NCBI GenBank assembly: GCA_902579605.1
Contig: CACHHD010000007.1
Span: forward strand, 1 to 38,011
Direction: 5' to 3'
Length of the DNA stretch: 38,011 nucleotides
Source: an uncultured Pelagibacteraceae bacterium
Lineage (GTDB): Bacteria > Pseudomonadota > Alphaproteobacteria > Pelagibacterales > Pelagibacteraceae
The position numbers were made by a program, and so were the translations under genes. The notes under the pieces were generated by a model, which saw nothing but the letters and a program-made list of their open reading frames with translations, ran no database searches and was not told the origin of the DNA. Within the stretch, counting starts at the first letter, position 1. Each line of letters begins with the position of its first letter. This document shows positions 17,075-25,496 of this stretch, one piece after another.

Positions 17075-18486
17075 TATGTTCCAACTTTATAAAGTCTTAT
17101 CATATTAGTCATAGCAGCATTACCAAAAGGCAAACCTGCAGTAATAACAACATAATCATTCTTTTTAATAGATTTATCTTTTTTTATTATTTGTTTAGAT
17201 ATATTCATCATGTCTTTCCATCCTCTAGCATCTTTACTTTTTATAGATTGAACACCCCATAATAATGACATTTGTCTACTTATATTTATATTTGGAGATA
17301 TAGTTATTATTTTTACGCTGGGTCTTACTGCCGAAACTAATTTAGCAGTTTTACCAGAATTTGAAAATGCTATTATAGCCTTTACTGATGGATTGTATGC
17401 CAAATCCTTTACTGATAGAACTATGGATTTAATAGGATCTGTTTTTGTTTCAATAGAATTTTTAAAGTCTTCAATATGATCCCTCTTATATTTTTCTGTT
17501 GAAATAATAGTTTTAAACATGGTTTTAACAGATTGTATTGGATACTTACCTACGGCAGTTTCTGCAGATAACATCACGGTATCTGCCCCTTGGAAAATTG
17601 CAGTAGCGATATCGTTAATTTCGGCTCTGGTTGGTGTAAAATTTTCTATCATACTTTCTAACATCTGTGTTGCCACGATCACTGATTTTGAAAACCTATT
17701 GCATTTTTTAATTAAAGATAATTGTATTTTAGGAACTTCGCTATGTCCTACATCTAAAGCTAAATCACCTCTAGCTATCATTACGGCGTCAGTGGCTTTG
17801 ATAATTTCATCAATATTATTTAAAGCAACTCTATTCTCAATTTTTGAGATTATACCAATATCTTTTGTAATTAATTTTCTTGTTTGATGAATTAATTTCG
17901 AATTTTGAAGATAAGATAATGCTATCCAATTACATCCTATTGTTTTTGCAATTTTAATATCTTTTTTATCTTTTGCGGTTAAGTTATTAAAAGGCAAAGA
18001 TAGTTTAGACACATGGAAACTTTTGTTACTTTTTAACTTACAATTTTGACTCAAACATTTTGTTGTAATTGAATTAATTGATTTTTTGATAACTTTAAAA
18101 GCAAATTTTCCATCATCTAATAAAACAATGTTATTTTTCTTAATTTTCTTAATTATAATAGGATAAGGTAAATTAACCCTTAATGAATTTCCTTCTTTTT
18201 TACTTAGATCAAAAATAAATTTTTGGTTTTTCTTTACAAATGCAAGATTATTTTTAATCTTACCTATCCTTAATTTTATACCCTGCAAGTCTGCAATTAA
18301 AGAAATTTTCTTATTTGTTTTTTTTTCTAATTTTCTTATTATGTTAACTATTTTTCTTAGTTCTTTCGTTTCGTGACTAAAATTTATTCTAAATGCATCT
18401 ACGCCAAGTGTAATTAGTTTTTTAATTTTACTAGAAGATGATATTGCTGGACCTATAGTTGCAATAATTTTTGCTTTTTTTTCCAT
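17074..18486 (-). CDS. pyk: Pyruvate kinase
   Basis: Makes pyruvate and ATP from phosphoenolpyruvate. The protein has 470 residues, as expected. It has 'IIATIGPA' at the N-terminus, 'FRINFSHE' and 'ADLQGIKLRIG' of the barrel, and 'MIARGDLALDVG'. The family signature 'MLESMIENFTPTRAEINDIA' is followed by 'GADTVMLSAETAVGKYP'. A C-terminal domain with 'IAFSNSGKTAKLVSAVRP' follows. The gene is divergent from the phosphofructokinase gene across only 54 bases, so they share a promoter region. Downstream it is coupled to a 53-residue protein. Confidence 0.96.
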   Translation of the reverse strand: MEKKAKIIATIGPAISSSSKIKKLITLGVDAFRINFSHETKELRKIVNIIRKLEKKTNKKISLIADLQGIKLRIGKIKNNLAFVKKNQKFIFDLSKKEGNSLRVNLPYPIIIKKIKKNNIVLLDDGKFAFKVIKKSINSITTKCLSQNCKLKSNKSFHVSKLSLPFNNLTAKDKKDIKIAKTIGCNWIALSYLQNSKLIHQTRKLITKDIGIISKIENRVALNNIDEIIKATDAVMIARGDLALDVGHSEVPKIQLSLIKKCNRFSKSVIVATQMLESMIENFTPTRAEINDIATAIFQGADTVMLSAETAVGKYPIQSVKTMFKTIISTEKYKRDHIEDFKNSIETKTDPIKSIVLSVKDLAYNPSVKAIIAFSNSGKTAKLVSAVRPSVKIITISPNINISRQMSLLWGVQSIKSKDARGWKDMMNISKQIIKKDKSIKKNDYVVITAGLPFGNAAMTNMIRLYKVGT

Positions 18487-18540
18487 TATTTTAATAAGAT
18501 ATGTTATATTATCATGATTCCTTAATAAATAAATTTCATA

Positions 18541-19629
18541 ATGAGCAAAATTAAAAAAATCGGAATTTTGACAAGTGGAGGCGATTGTGGGGGGCTGAAC
18601 GCAGCAATAAGATCAATTTTTTTCAGGGCTAAGACTAAATACAATATGGATGTTTATGGTATTAGAGATGGAACTATTGGTTTAGCCAAAAGACCTCCAG
18701 ACGTACAGAAATTAACTAGAAATATTTTTAAAGGCTATTTATTAAGACAAGGTGGTACTTTTTTAGGATCCAATAACAAAGACAATCCTTTTAAATTTCA
18801 AAAAAAAGGAAAAATCATAGACACATCAAAACTTATTATTGAGGGTTACAAATCTTTAAGTCTTGACGGTTTAATAATTATTGGTGGAGATGGAAGTATG
18901 AGAATATTAAAAAAGTTAGCAATGAAAGGAAAAATGAATATCGTAGCAATTCCAAAAACTATTGATAATGATGTGGGGGCTACAGAAAATTCTATTGGCT
19001 TTCATACAGCAATTGATGTTGCCACTCAAGCTTTAGATAATTTACAATCAACTGCTGCAAGTCATAGAAGGTCAATGATATTAGAGGTAATGGGAAGAGA
19101 CGCCGGCCACATTGCTTTAAATGCAGGTATAGCAGGTGGAGCTGATGTAATTTTAATACCTGAAATAAAATACTCAATAAAAGGAATAATTAACAAACTT
19201 AACGAGATGAAAGAGAATAAAATTCAACACTCTTTAATAATCGTAGCGGAAGCAGTAAAAAAAGAAAATGGATTAAAAGTAATACAAAAATACATTAATG
19301 ATGAAAAAAGATTGGGTGGGATAGGAGAATACATAGCTTCTGAAATAATGAAAAAAACTGATATTGAGTGTAGAGTAACTACACTAGGGCATGTGCAAAG
19401 GGGAGCTCCACCAACTGCAAATGACAGAATATTAGCAAGTGCGTTCGGAGTTTATGCGGTTGACTTATTAGCTAAAAAAAATTTTAATCGAATGGTTGCA
19501 TGGAATAATAGAAGAGTAGTAGATGTCCCTATAGATAAAGGTATAAAAACTTATAGAAATGTTAAAAGAAATGATCCTTTAGTTGAAACCGCACTTTCTC
19601 TTGGTACTTATATCGGTGATATTAAATAA
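18541..19629 (+). CDS. pfkA: 6-phosphofructokinase, ATP- or pyrophosphate-dependent
   Basis: Phosphorylates fructose 6-phosphate to the 1,6-bisphosphate. The protein has 362 residues. The N-terminal nucleotide loop is 'LTSGGDCGGLNAAIRS' (10-25). The donor-site motif is GGDGS (115-119) and the catalytic motif is PKTIDND (138-144). 'MGRDAGHIAL' and 'TLGHVQRGAPPTANDR' complete the family blocks. E. coli position 104 is Gly here (typical of ATP users), but position 124 is Lys (typical of pyrophosphate users, though also seen in some actinobacterial ATP enzymes). The donor therefore cannot be settled by reading. It is divergent from pyk and followed after two bases by a YjbQ-family gene. Confidence 0.92.
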   Translation: MSKIKKIGILTSGGDCGGLNAAIRSIFFRAKTKYNMDVYGIRDGTIGLAKRPPDVQKLTRNIFKGYLLRQGGTFLGSNNKDNPFKFQKKGKIIDTSKLIIEGYKSLSLDGLIIIGGDGSMRILKKLAMKGKMNIVAIPKTIDNDVGATENSIGFHTAIDVATQALDNLQSTAASHRRSMILEVMGRDAGHIALNAGIAGGADVILIPEIKYSIKGIINKLNEMKENKIQHSLIIVAEAVKKENGLKVIQKYINDEKRLGGIGEYIASEIMKKTDIECRVTTLGHVQRGAPPTANDRILASAFGVYAVDLLAKKNFNRMVAWNNRRVVDVPIDKGIKTYRNVKRNDPLVETALSLGTYIGDIK

Positions 19630-19631
19630 TC

Positions 19632-20048
19632 ATGATACAAAAGTTTCACCAGCTGGAAATCAAAACAAAAGGTAGAAATCTTTATAATTTTACTTCAAGT
19701 GTTCAACAATGGATAAAGCGTGAAGATTTCAATAAAGGAATATTAAATATTAATATTTTACATACTAGCGCATCAATTATTGTTCAAGAAAATGCAGACT
19801 CTGATGTACAAAAAGATATACTAAATTTTTTTGATAGATTAGTACCAATGGATAACAGCTATATTCATAAAATGGAGGGTAAAGATGATATGCCGGCACA
19901 TTTAAAAACAATTTTAACTTCAACACATCTTTGTTTATCTATTAAAAATTCTAATTTAGTATTAGGTACTTGGCAAGGTCTTTTTTTATTTGAACATAGA
20001 ATTGAAAAACATCAAAGAAAAATTAATCTACATTATATCGGAGATTAA
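19632..20048 (+). CDS. yjbQ: YjbQ / UPF0047 family protein
   Basis: A 138-residue protein of the small, widespread YjbQ family (sometimes called secondary thiamine-phosphate synthase-like; the physiological role is unsettled). The conserved blocks are present: 'LHTSASIIVQENAD' (about 47-60), 'DDMPAHLKTILTS', and 'LGTWQGLFLFEHR' near the C-terminus. The histidines and acidic residues in these blocks are the presumed active site. It begins two bases after the phosphofructokinase stop and is almost certainly cotranscribed with it. The next gene is convergent, 13 bases away. Confidence 0.9.
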   Translation: MIQKFHQLEIKTKGRNLYNFTSSVQQWIKREDFNKGILNINILHTSASIIVQENADSDVQKDILNFFDRLVPMDNSYIHKMEGKDDMPAHLKTILTSTHLCLSIKNSNLVLGTWQGLFLFEHRIEKHQRKINLHYIGD

Positions 20049-20061
20049 TTTATAAATTTAC

Positions 20062-20787
20062 TTATTTTTCCCAGTCAAATTTTGGAAACGTGTCAAAAAC
20101 TTGTAAAACTTTATCTGACCATTGGTTACAAACTTTTGAGTAATCATCATCACTAGTATTTAGACATTTTAAATAAGAAATTTTTTTTTCATCTTTTTTA
20201 TAAACAGCAATATCAATAGGTGGACCAACTGTAAGATCGCTTTTAAGAGTTGAGTCCATAGAAATTAATGCACACCTTGATGCATCTCCAATAGAAACGT
20301 TTGGAGTTATTACTCTATCTAAAATAGGTTTGCCATACTTAACTTCACCTATTACTAAGTAAGGCTTACTATCAGCAGGTCTAATATAGTTACCTTGAGG
20401 ATAAACCATGTATAGTTCTAGTTGTTGTCCTCTTATCTGTCCTCCAATAATAAAAGTAGATCCCAATACTAGACTATCCGTATTTACTCCATCAGGAGAT
20501 GAGTGTTTAACATTTAGTTTTCCAATATATGATGCAATCTGTTCAAAATCTTTACAAGTATTCAAACTTAACGAGCTATCTTTATTTTTTATGTCTTTTT
20601 CTAGTGATTTAAAAACCGCTTGAGAGGTAGCTAAATTTCCAGATGTTACTACAATTATTGTTCTATCTCCTACGTCATAAGTCAACATTTTTGAGTAAAT
20701 ATTGACGTTATCTAGGCCAGCATTAGTTCTTGAGTCCGATGCCAAAACTACCCCTTCATTTGTTTTTATACCCACACAATAAGTCAT
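20062..20787 (-). CDS. Anbu-type proteasome-like peptidase
   Basis: A predicted cytoplasmic threonine-type protease of the Anbu (ancestral beta-subunit) family, 241 residues. After removal of Met1 the protein starts with Thr, the nucleophile. Asp17 (in 'ASDSRTNAG') and a Lys at about position 32 ('YSKM') fit the other two residues of the proteasome active site. 'VVTSGNLATSQAV' also matches the family. HslV is smaller and starts differently, so Anbu is the better call. It is divergent from an ATP-grasp gene of the type that usually accompanies Anbu. Its natural substrate is not known, and it may require an as yet unidentified partner. Confidence 0.9.
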   Translation of the reverse strand: MTYCVGIKTNEGVVLASDSRTNAGLDNVNIYSKMLTYDVGDRTIIVVTSGNLATSQAVFKSLEKDIKNKDSSLSLNTCKDFEQIASYIGKLNVKHSSPDGVNTDSLVLGSTFIIGGQIRGQQLELYMVYPQGNYIRPADSKPYLVIGEVKYGKPILDRVITPNVSIGDASRCALISMDSTLKSDLTVGPPIDIAVYKKDEKKISYLKCLNTSDDDYSKVCNQWSDKVLQVFDTFPKFDWEK

Positions 20788-20894
20788 ATTATTTTTTAAA
20801 ATATTTAATCTATTTTAGATAACCCAAATAACACATGTCAGACATCTCTTTCTTGCATTTGATTAATTACCTAAATAATTAATAATTTCAGCTA

Positions 20895-22337
20895 ATGGTT
20901 GATATATGGAAAAAATATAATTCTAGCAAGTCTTATGATGAGTATTTTAACTTAGACAATAAGCTAAGAAAACAAGCTAAAACCATATCAGGTATCTTGG
21001 AAAGATATGGAATAAAAAAATTAAATGAAATTGAGAAAAACTGTCAAAGCACTATAAATGCGAGAGGTATAAATTTTAAAGTTTATTCGGCAGACAAAAT
21101 ACAAGATGAAAAAAAATGGCCTTTAGATATCATCCCAAGAATAATAGAAAAAAAAGAATGGAATAAAGTTTCGAAGGGATTATTACAAAGAGTAAAGGCA
21201 CTCAATCTTTTTATAGATGATGTGTATAATGAAAAAAAAATCTTTAAGGAAAAATTAATTCCTGAGGAGTTGGTTTTTAAATCTCCATATTATTTAAAAC
21301 AATGCGAAGGATTTTCACCTAAACACAAAGCTTGGTCTAATATATCAGGCGTTGACTTAATTAAAAATAAAGATGGAGAATTTTTAGTCTTAGAGGATAA
21401 TCTTAGAGTTCCATCAGGTGTATCTTACATGCTTGAAAATCGTATGGTGATGAGAGATGTTTTTCCAGAATTATTTACGAGACATAAGGTTTCTTCCATT
21501 CATCAATATCCAAATAAACTCTACAATTGCATGCAAGAATGTGTGCCAAAAAAAACTAAGAATCCTCATATGGTTTTACTTACACCAGGAGTATATAACT
21601 CCGCTTATTTTGAACATGAATTTTTAGCCGATCAAATGGGTATTGCTTTAGTTGAAGGGAAAGATTTATTTGTCGAAAAAGATTATGTTTACATGAAAAC
21701 GGTTAAAGGCCCTTTAAAGGTGGATTGTATTTATAGAAGAATAGACGACAATTTTCTTGATCCAAAAGTTTTTTATAAAAAATCACTTTTAGGTGTAGCG
21801 GGTCTCTTTAAATCTTGGATCAAAGGAAACGTGGGTATAGTCAATGCTCCTGGAACAGGAATTGCAGACGACAAAGCTATTTATTCTTATGTTGGTGACA
21901 TGATTAAATTTTATTTGAATGAAGACCCAAAAATAAATCAAGTTGAAACTTTTTTATGTAGAAATAAATTAGAAAGAGAGCATGTTTTACAGAATATTTC
22001 AAAACTTGTAGTAAAACCAACAAACGGATCTGGAGGAAATGGTATTATGATAGGACCTAAAGCTTCAATAAAAGAAAAAAACGGTTTTATAAGAAAAATT
22101 AATAAAGATCCAAAAGGTTACATAGCTCAACCACTTGAAGTTTTATCGACTACACCTACAATTTCAGAAAACTCCATTGAACCTAGACATCTAGATTTAA
22201 GACCGTTCGTTCTTAGTGGTAAAACTTCATGGGTTACAACTGGTGGCCTGACTAGAGTAGCGCTTCGGAAAGGAAGCACTATAGTTAATAGTTCACAAGG
22301 CGGTGGTTCAAAAGATACTTTAGTTATAGAAGTATAA
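20895..22337 (+). CDS. Circularly permuted ATP-grasp protein (COG2308-type)
   Basis: A 480-residue protein of the circularly permuted ATP-grasp type 2 family (DUF404/DUF407 region). These proteins are expected to ligate a carboxylate to an amine using ATP, but most have no assigned substrate. Visible family blocks are 'EDNLRVPSGVSYMLENR' (about 162-178), 'VDCIYRRIDDNFLDP', 'GIADDKAIYSY', 'KPTNGSGGNGIMIGP' (the nucleotide-binding glycine-rich loop) and 'LDLRPFVLSG'. In many bacteria this gene sits with Anbu, an alpha-E (DUF403) protein and a transglutaminase-like protein. Here only Anbu is adjacent (107 bases, divergent). A peptide-ligase or peptide-tag role is inference only. Confidence 0.88.
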   Translation: MVDIWKKYNSSKSYDEYFNLDNKLRKQAKTISGILERYGIKKLNEIEKNCQSTINARGINFKVYSADKIQDEKKWPLDIIPRIIEKKEWNKVSKGLLQRVKALNLFIDDVYNEKKIFKEKLIPEELVFKSPYYLKQCEGFSPKHKAWSNISGVDLIKNKDGEFLVLEDNLRVPSGVSYMLENRMVMRDVFPELFTRHKVSSIHQYPNKLYNCMQECVPKKTKNPHMVLLTPGVYNSAYFEHEFLADQMGIALVEGKDLFVEKDYVYMKTVKGPLKVDCIYRRIDDNFLDPKVFYKKSLLGVAGLFKSWIKGNVGIVNAPGTGIADDKAIYSYVGDMIKFYLNEDPKINQVETFLCRNKLEREHVLQNISKLVVKPTNGSGGNGIMIGPKASIKEKNGFIRKINKDPKGYIAQPLEVLSTTPTISENSIEPRHLDLRPFVLSGKTSWVTTGGLTRVALRKGSTIVNSSQGGGSKDTLVIEV

Positions 22338-22366
22338 TCTTACTATTTTTGTGTTAAAATATTTAA

Positions 22367-23167
22367 ATGTACTCAAATACTTCCATTTTAATATTTACAG
22401 ATCTAGATGGAACACTTTTAAATAGAGATACTTTTAAGTTTGATGGTATTAAAATTTTCCTAAACGAGTTAAAAAATAAAAATATTATAATTATACCAAA
22501 TTCTAGTAAAACCGAGGATGAAATAATAGAATTTAATTATGAAGCTAACTTTAAATTTCCATTTATTAGTGAAAATGGATCAATTATTCATAACCTAAAT
22601 TATTTAAGTAGCGAATTTCCAGACAAAATTATGCTAGCTAAAAATGTTCACGAAATTCAAAATATTTTTGATAAAAATATAAATCAAGATTTAAAATCTA
22701 AATGTAAAGTTATTTCAAATCTTACAATGTCAGAACAAATTCAAATATTTGGTTTACCAGAAAATAAGCTTAAACAGGTATTTAAGAGAACATGTACAAT
22801 ACCAATAAAATTTGAGGGAAATAACGAGGAAAAATTACGTTTAAAAAATATTTTATTAAAAATTGGTTTAGATTTTAAAGATGGAGGAAGGGTTTTAAAT
22901 TTAGGTGATAAAATTAATAAAGCTGATGCCATGAAGAAAATAATTTTTATGCTTCAAAATAAATTTAAATCTAAACCAAAAACCATAGCTGTAGGTGATA
23001 ATCATAACGACATAGAAATGCTAAAAATTTCAGATATACCATGTTTGGTAAAAAATGATAAGTTTATAAATAAAGATCTACAAATTAAAAATTTGATAAT
23101 ATCAAAACAAACTGCACCAGAGGGGTGGGTTGAGGTTGTCAAATTGGCACTAGAAAAAATAGAATAA
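22367..23167 (+). CDS. Glucosyl/mannosyl-3-phosphoglycerate phosphatase (HAD family)
   Basis: A 266-residue HAD phosphatase of the MpgP/GpgP kind. Motif I is 'FTDLDGTLLNRDT' (10-22), with the catalytic aspartates in DLDGT. Motif II falls near 'IIPNSSKTEDE', and motif IV is 'VGDNHNDIEML'. The cap region is of the Cof/MpgP type. The synthase gene for the matching phosphorylated intermediate follows 17 bases downstream, which is why I favour dephosphorylation of glucosyl-3-phosphoglycerate to the osmolyte glucosylglycerate over a generic sugar-phosphate role. Substrate choice between glucosyl and mannosyl forms cannot be read directly. Confidence 0.85.
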   Translation: MYSNTSILIFTDLDGTLLNRDTFKFDGIKIFLNELKNKNIIIIPNSSKTEDEIIEFNYEANFKFPFISENGSIIHNLNYLSSEFPDKIMLAKNVHEIQNIFDKNINQDLKSKCKVISNLTMSEQIQIFGLPENKLKQVFKRTCTIPIKFEGNNEEKLRLKNILLKIGLDFKDGGRVLNLGDKINKADAMKKIIFMLQNKFKSKPKTIAVGDNHNDIEMLKISDIPCLVKNDKFINKDLQIKNLIISKQTAPEGWVEVVKLALEKIE

Positions 23168-23184
23168 AAGGAATAGGTTTTGTT

Positions 23185-24405
23185 ATGGGTGACTTTTCTC
23201 AAAATGGAATAATTTCAAATCTTCACGATTTTGGGACTAAAACTACAGCTGATATAGAAAAAGAATTATTAAAATTTTCCAAAGAAAGAAAAATGGAATT
23301 AATTTTACCAAGTCTATATTCTGAACTAAAAGGAGATGCATTACCTAATATTGTAAAACAAATTGGAGAAACAAAATATCTTAACCATATCATTATTGGT
23401 TTAGATAAGGCTACAAAATCAGAGGCTATCATGGCTTGGAAATTTTTTAAAAATTTAAATACACCTTTTACAATCTTATGGAATGATGGACCTAAATTAA
23501 AAAAATTACATGAAGAACTTAAAGAGAAAGGTTTAGCACCGAGTGAAACGGGAAAGGGAAGAAATGTTTGGTATTGTCTTGGCATGTGTATTGCAAGAGA
23601 TGAAGCTAGATCTGTTGCTCTTCACGATTGTGATATTAAAACTTACGATAGAAGAATGTTAGCAAAGTTATTTTATCCTGTTGTAAATCCTTTTTTTAAT
23701 TTTGAGTTTTGTAAGGGATATTACCCAAGAATAGCTAATGGAAAAATGAATGGTCGTGTTGCTAGATTACTTGTATTTCCTTTATTAACTGCTCTAGAAA
23801 AAACTATTGGAAGAAGTGATTATTTAGAATTTATGAAATCATTCAAATACCCTCTCGCAGGAGAGTTTTCCTTTAGAAGAAATGTTTTGCCAGAGCTTAG
23901 AATATCATCAGACTGGGGTATTGAAGTTGGTATTCTATCAGAAATGCAAAGAAATTTTTCTCCCCAAAATATTTGCCAAGTTGATCTAGCTGACAAATAT
24001 GATCACAAACATCAGGACTTGTCAGCAAACAATGAAAACAAAGGATTATCAAGAATGTCTTTAGATATTATTAAAACTTTAATTAGAAAACTAGCAACAC
24101 AAGGAAATACTTTTAGCCCTGAAACTTTTAGATCTTTAAAAGCTACATATTATCGATATGCATTAGATTTAATTGATATCTATAGAAGTGATGCTGAGAT
24201 GAATGGTTTTAAATTTGATTCTCATACTGAGGAAAAAACAGTAGAGTTATTTGCTTTAAATATAATGAAGGCCGGCGATTCTTTTTTAAAAAGTCCTATG
24301 GATACGCCGTTCATACCTACATGGAGCAGAGTTAAAAGTGCTATTCCCGATTATTTGAAAAGACTTAAAGAAGCAATTAATGAAGATAACAAAAATTTTA
24401 GTTAA
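23185..24405 (+). CDS. gpgS: Glucosyl-3-phosphoglycerate synthase (GT81-like)
   Basis: A 406-residue glycosyltransferase predicted to transfer glucose from an NDP-sugar to 3-phosphoglycerate. The N-terminal 'FSQNGIISNLHDFG' and 'ELILPSLYSELKG' (38-50) are typical of bacterial GpgS. The sugar-nucleotide region has 'IIIGLDKAT', 'LWNDGP' and 'GKGRNVWYCLG' (123-133). The metal-binding DxD motif is DCD at 148-150 ('ALHDCDI'). 'YPLAGEFSFRR' and 'WGIEVGILSEM' follow, as expected for acceptor and catalytic regions. Together with the upstream phosphatase it forms a two-step route from 3-phosphoglycerate, a product of the nearby GAPDH branch, to glucosylglycerate, a compatible solute. It ends 17 bases from the convergent znuA. 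Confidence 0.87.
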   Translation: MGDFSQNGIISNLHDFGTKTTADIEKELLKFSKERKMELILPSLYSELKGDALPNIVKQIGETKYLNHIIIGLDKATKSEAIMAWKFFKNLNTPFTILWNDGPKLKKLHEELKEKGLAPSETGKGRNVWYCLGMCIARDEARSVALHDCDIKTYDRRMLAKLFYPVVNPFFNFEFCKGYYPRIANGKMNGRVARLLVFPLLTALEKTIGRSDYLEFMKSFKYPLAGEFSFRRNVLPELRISSDWGIEVGILSEMQRNFSPQNICQVDLADKYDHKHQDLSANNENKGLSRMSLDIIKTLIRKLATQGNTFSPETFRSLKATYYRYALDLIDIYRSDAEMNGFKFDSHTEEKTVELFALNIMKAGDSFLKSPMDTPFIPTWSRVKSAIPDYLKRLKEAINEDNKNFS

Positions 24406-24422
24406 TGTTAAAATTATTAAAC

Positions 24423-25439
24423 TTAACAACCTTTAAAAGATTTAGACATATTTCTGATTAAATCAAAATACAATTTTTTTCCTGGATTTAGAGTTGCTCC
24501 TAAAGGATCTATAACACCAGTCTTAATGTTTGTATCTTTTGCTACCGCTTTGATTATATTCGGGTTAAATTGAGGTTCAGAAAATACACAACTTACATTT
24601 TCATGTTCAATTACTTCTCTTATTTCAGATAATTGTTCTGCACCAGGTAATACATCCGTATTCACTGTAAAAGCTCCTAAAACATTAACATCAAATCTTT
24701 TTTCGAAATACTGGTAGGCGTCATGAAAAACAATTGATTTGAAATCTTTATTTAACTCAGATTTTACTTTTTTTGTTAGTTTGTCTAACTCTTTGTGTGC
24801 TTTTTTTAAATTAGCTTTATATTTAGATGCATTTTCTTGGTCATTCTCAATAAGATGCTCTGTCATTTCACTTAAAATTACTTTCGCGTTCATTGGATCT
24901 AGCCAAATGTGTGGATCATGTTCACCATGAGCATGTCCTTGATGATCATCGTGTTTATCTTCTTTATGTCCATGTTCTTTGTGATCATCGTGTTTATCTT
25001 CTTTATGTCCATGTTCTTTGTGATCATCGTGTTTATCTTCTTTATGTCCATGTCCATGATCATCATGGCCTTCGAATATATTTCTTTCTCTAAATTCTAG
25101 TTTTTTTAATCCCTTAATTTCCATTAGTTCTATTTTTTCAGCTTTTTTTGCTATTGATTTTAATGGTTTCTCTAAAAAATTTTCTAAGTCTTCACCAACC
25201 CAAAATACTAAGTCAGCATTTTGCAACATTTTAGCGTGCGATGGTTTTAATGCAAATCCATGTGGAGAATTATAGCCATCTACAATTAAATCTGGTTTAC
25301 CAACTCCATCCATCAAATAACTTGCTAATGAATGTATAGGTTTAATAGAAGCCACAACTTTAATATCTGCATTAGCAGAAAAATTAAGTGTAAATGCAAA
25401 AAATAAAGTAATTGTAAGCTTTAAAAATTTGTTTATCAT
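24423..25439 (-). CDS. znuA: Zinc ABC transporter periplasmic binding protein ZnuA
   Basis: Binds Zn2+ in the periplasm for ZnuBC. The protein has 338 residues with a signal peptide at about 1-24 (ending SANA). Metal-site residues sit in 'SIKPIHSLA', 'HGFALKPSHA', 'HDPHIWLDP' and 'FHDAYQYFEKRF', as in cluster A-I/ZnuA proteins. Residues about 123-173 form a long His/Asp-rich loop with a 13-residue unit (HKEDKHDDHKEHG) repeated almost three times, between the first lobe and the ligand 'HIWLDP'. The ATG is three bases from the first of two Zur boxes, and znuC diverges on the other side. Confidence 0.96.
   Translation of the reverse strand: MINKFLKLTITLFFAFTLNFSANADIKVVASIKPIHSLASYLMDGVGKPDLIVDGYNSPHGFALKPSHAKMLQNADLVFWVGEDLENFLEKPLKSIAKKAEKIELMEIKGLKKLEFRERNIFEGHDDHGHGHKEDKHDDHKEHGHKEDKHDDHKEHGHKEDKHDDHQGHAHGEHDPHIWLDPMNAKVILSEMTEHLIENDQENASKYKANLKKAHKELDKLTKKVKSELNKDFKSIVFHDAYQYFEKRFDVNVLGAFTVNTDVLPGAEQLSEIREVIEHENVSCVFSEPQFNPNIIKAVAKDTNIKTGVIDPLGATLNPGKKLYFDLIRNMSKSFKGC
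24944..25051 (-). repeat. 39-bp in-frame tandem repeat in znuA (His-rich loop)
   Basis: Units start at 24944, 24983 and 25022. The first two are complete and identical, and the third matches over 30 of 39 bases before diverging. The period is 13 codons, so copy-number changes keep the frame. The lack of silent differences between units points to recent expansion. It encodes the zinc-chelating loop of ZnuA. Confidence 0.95.
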
Positions 25440-25441
25440 AG

Positions 25442-25456
25442 TGTTATAATATAACG
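25442..25456. promoter_or_regulatory. Zur box 1 in the znuA-znuC divergent region
   Basis: TGTTATAATATAACG is a 15-base near-perfect inverted repeat (one outer mismatch) of the form TGTTATA-N-TATAACA described for alphaproteobacterial Zur sites. It begins three bases from the znuA start codon and includes TATAAT at 25445-25450. Repression of znuA by zinc-loaded Zur is the expected role. Confidence 0.85.
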
Positions 25457-25458
25457 TT

Positions 25459-25473
25459 TGTTATAATATAACA
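25459..25473. promoter_or_regulatory. Zur box 2 in the znuA-znuC divergent region
   Basis: TGTTATAATATAACA is a perfect inverted repeat around a central base, 17 bases centre to centre from box 1. It contains TATAAT (25462-25467), which could be the -10 element of the znuC promoter. The znuC ATG is 24 bases further on, with AAGG at about 25480 as ribosome site. Confidence 0.9.
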
Positions 25474-25496
25474 TATTTAAGGTCAAGAATTAAATT

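Noticed and set aside
24944-25051. Regularly spaced repeats that might suggest a CRISPR array
   Set aside because: The 39-base units are directly adjacent with no spacers and are in frame within znuA.
24893-25100. Two overlapping plus-strand frames opposite znuA with repetitive hydrophobic products
   Set aside because: They are translations of the complementary strand of the His-rich tandem repeat in znuA, with no ribosome site or family match.
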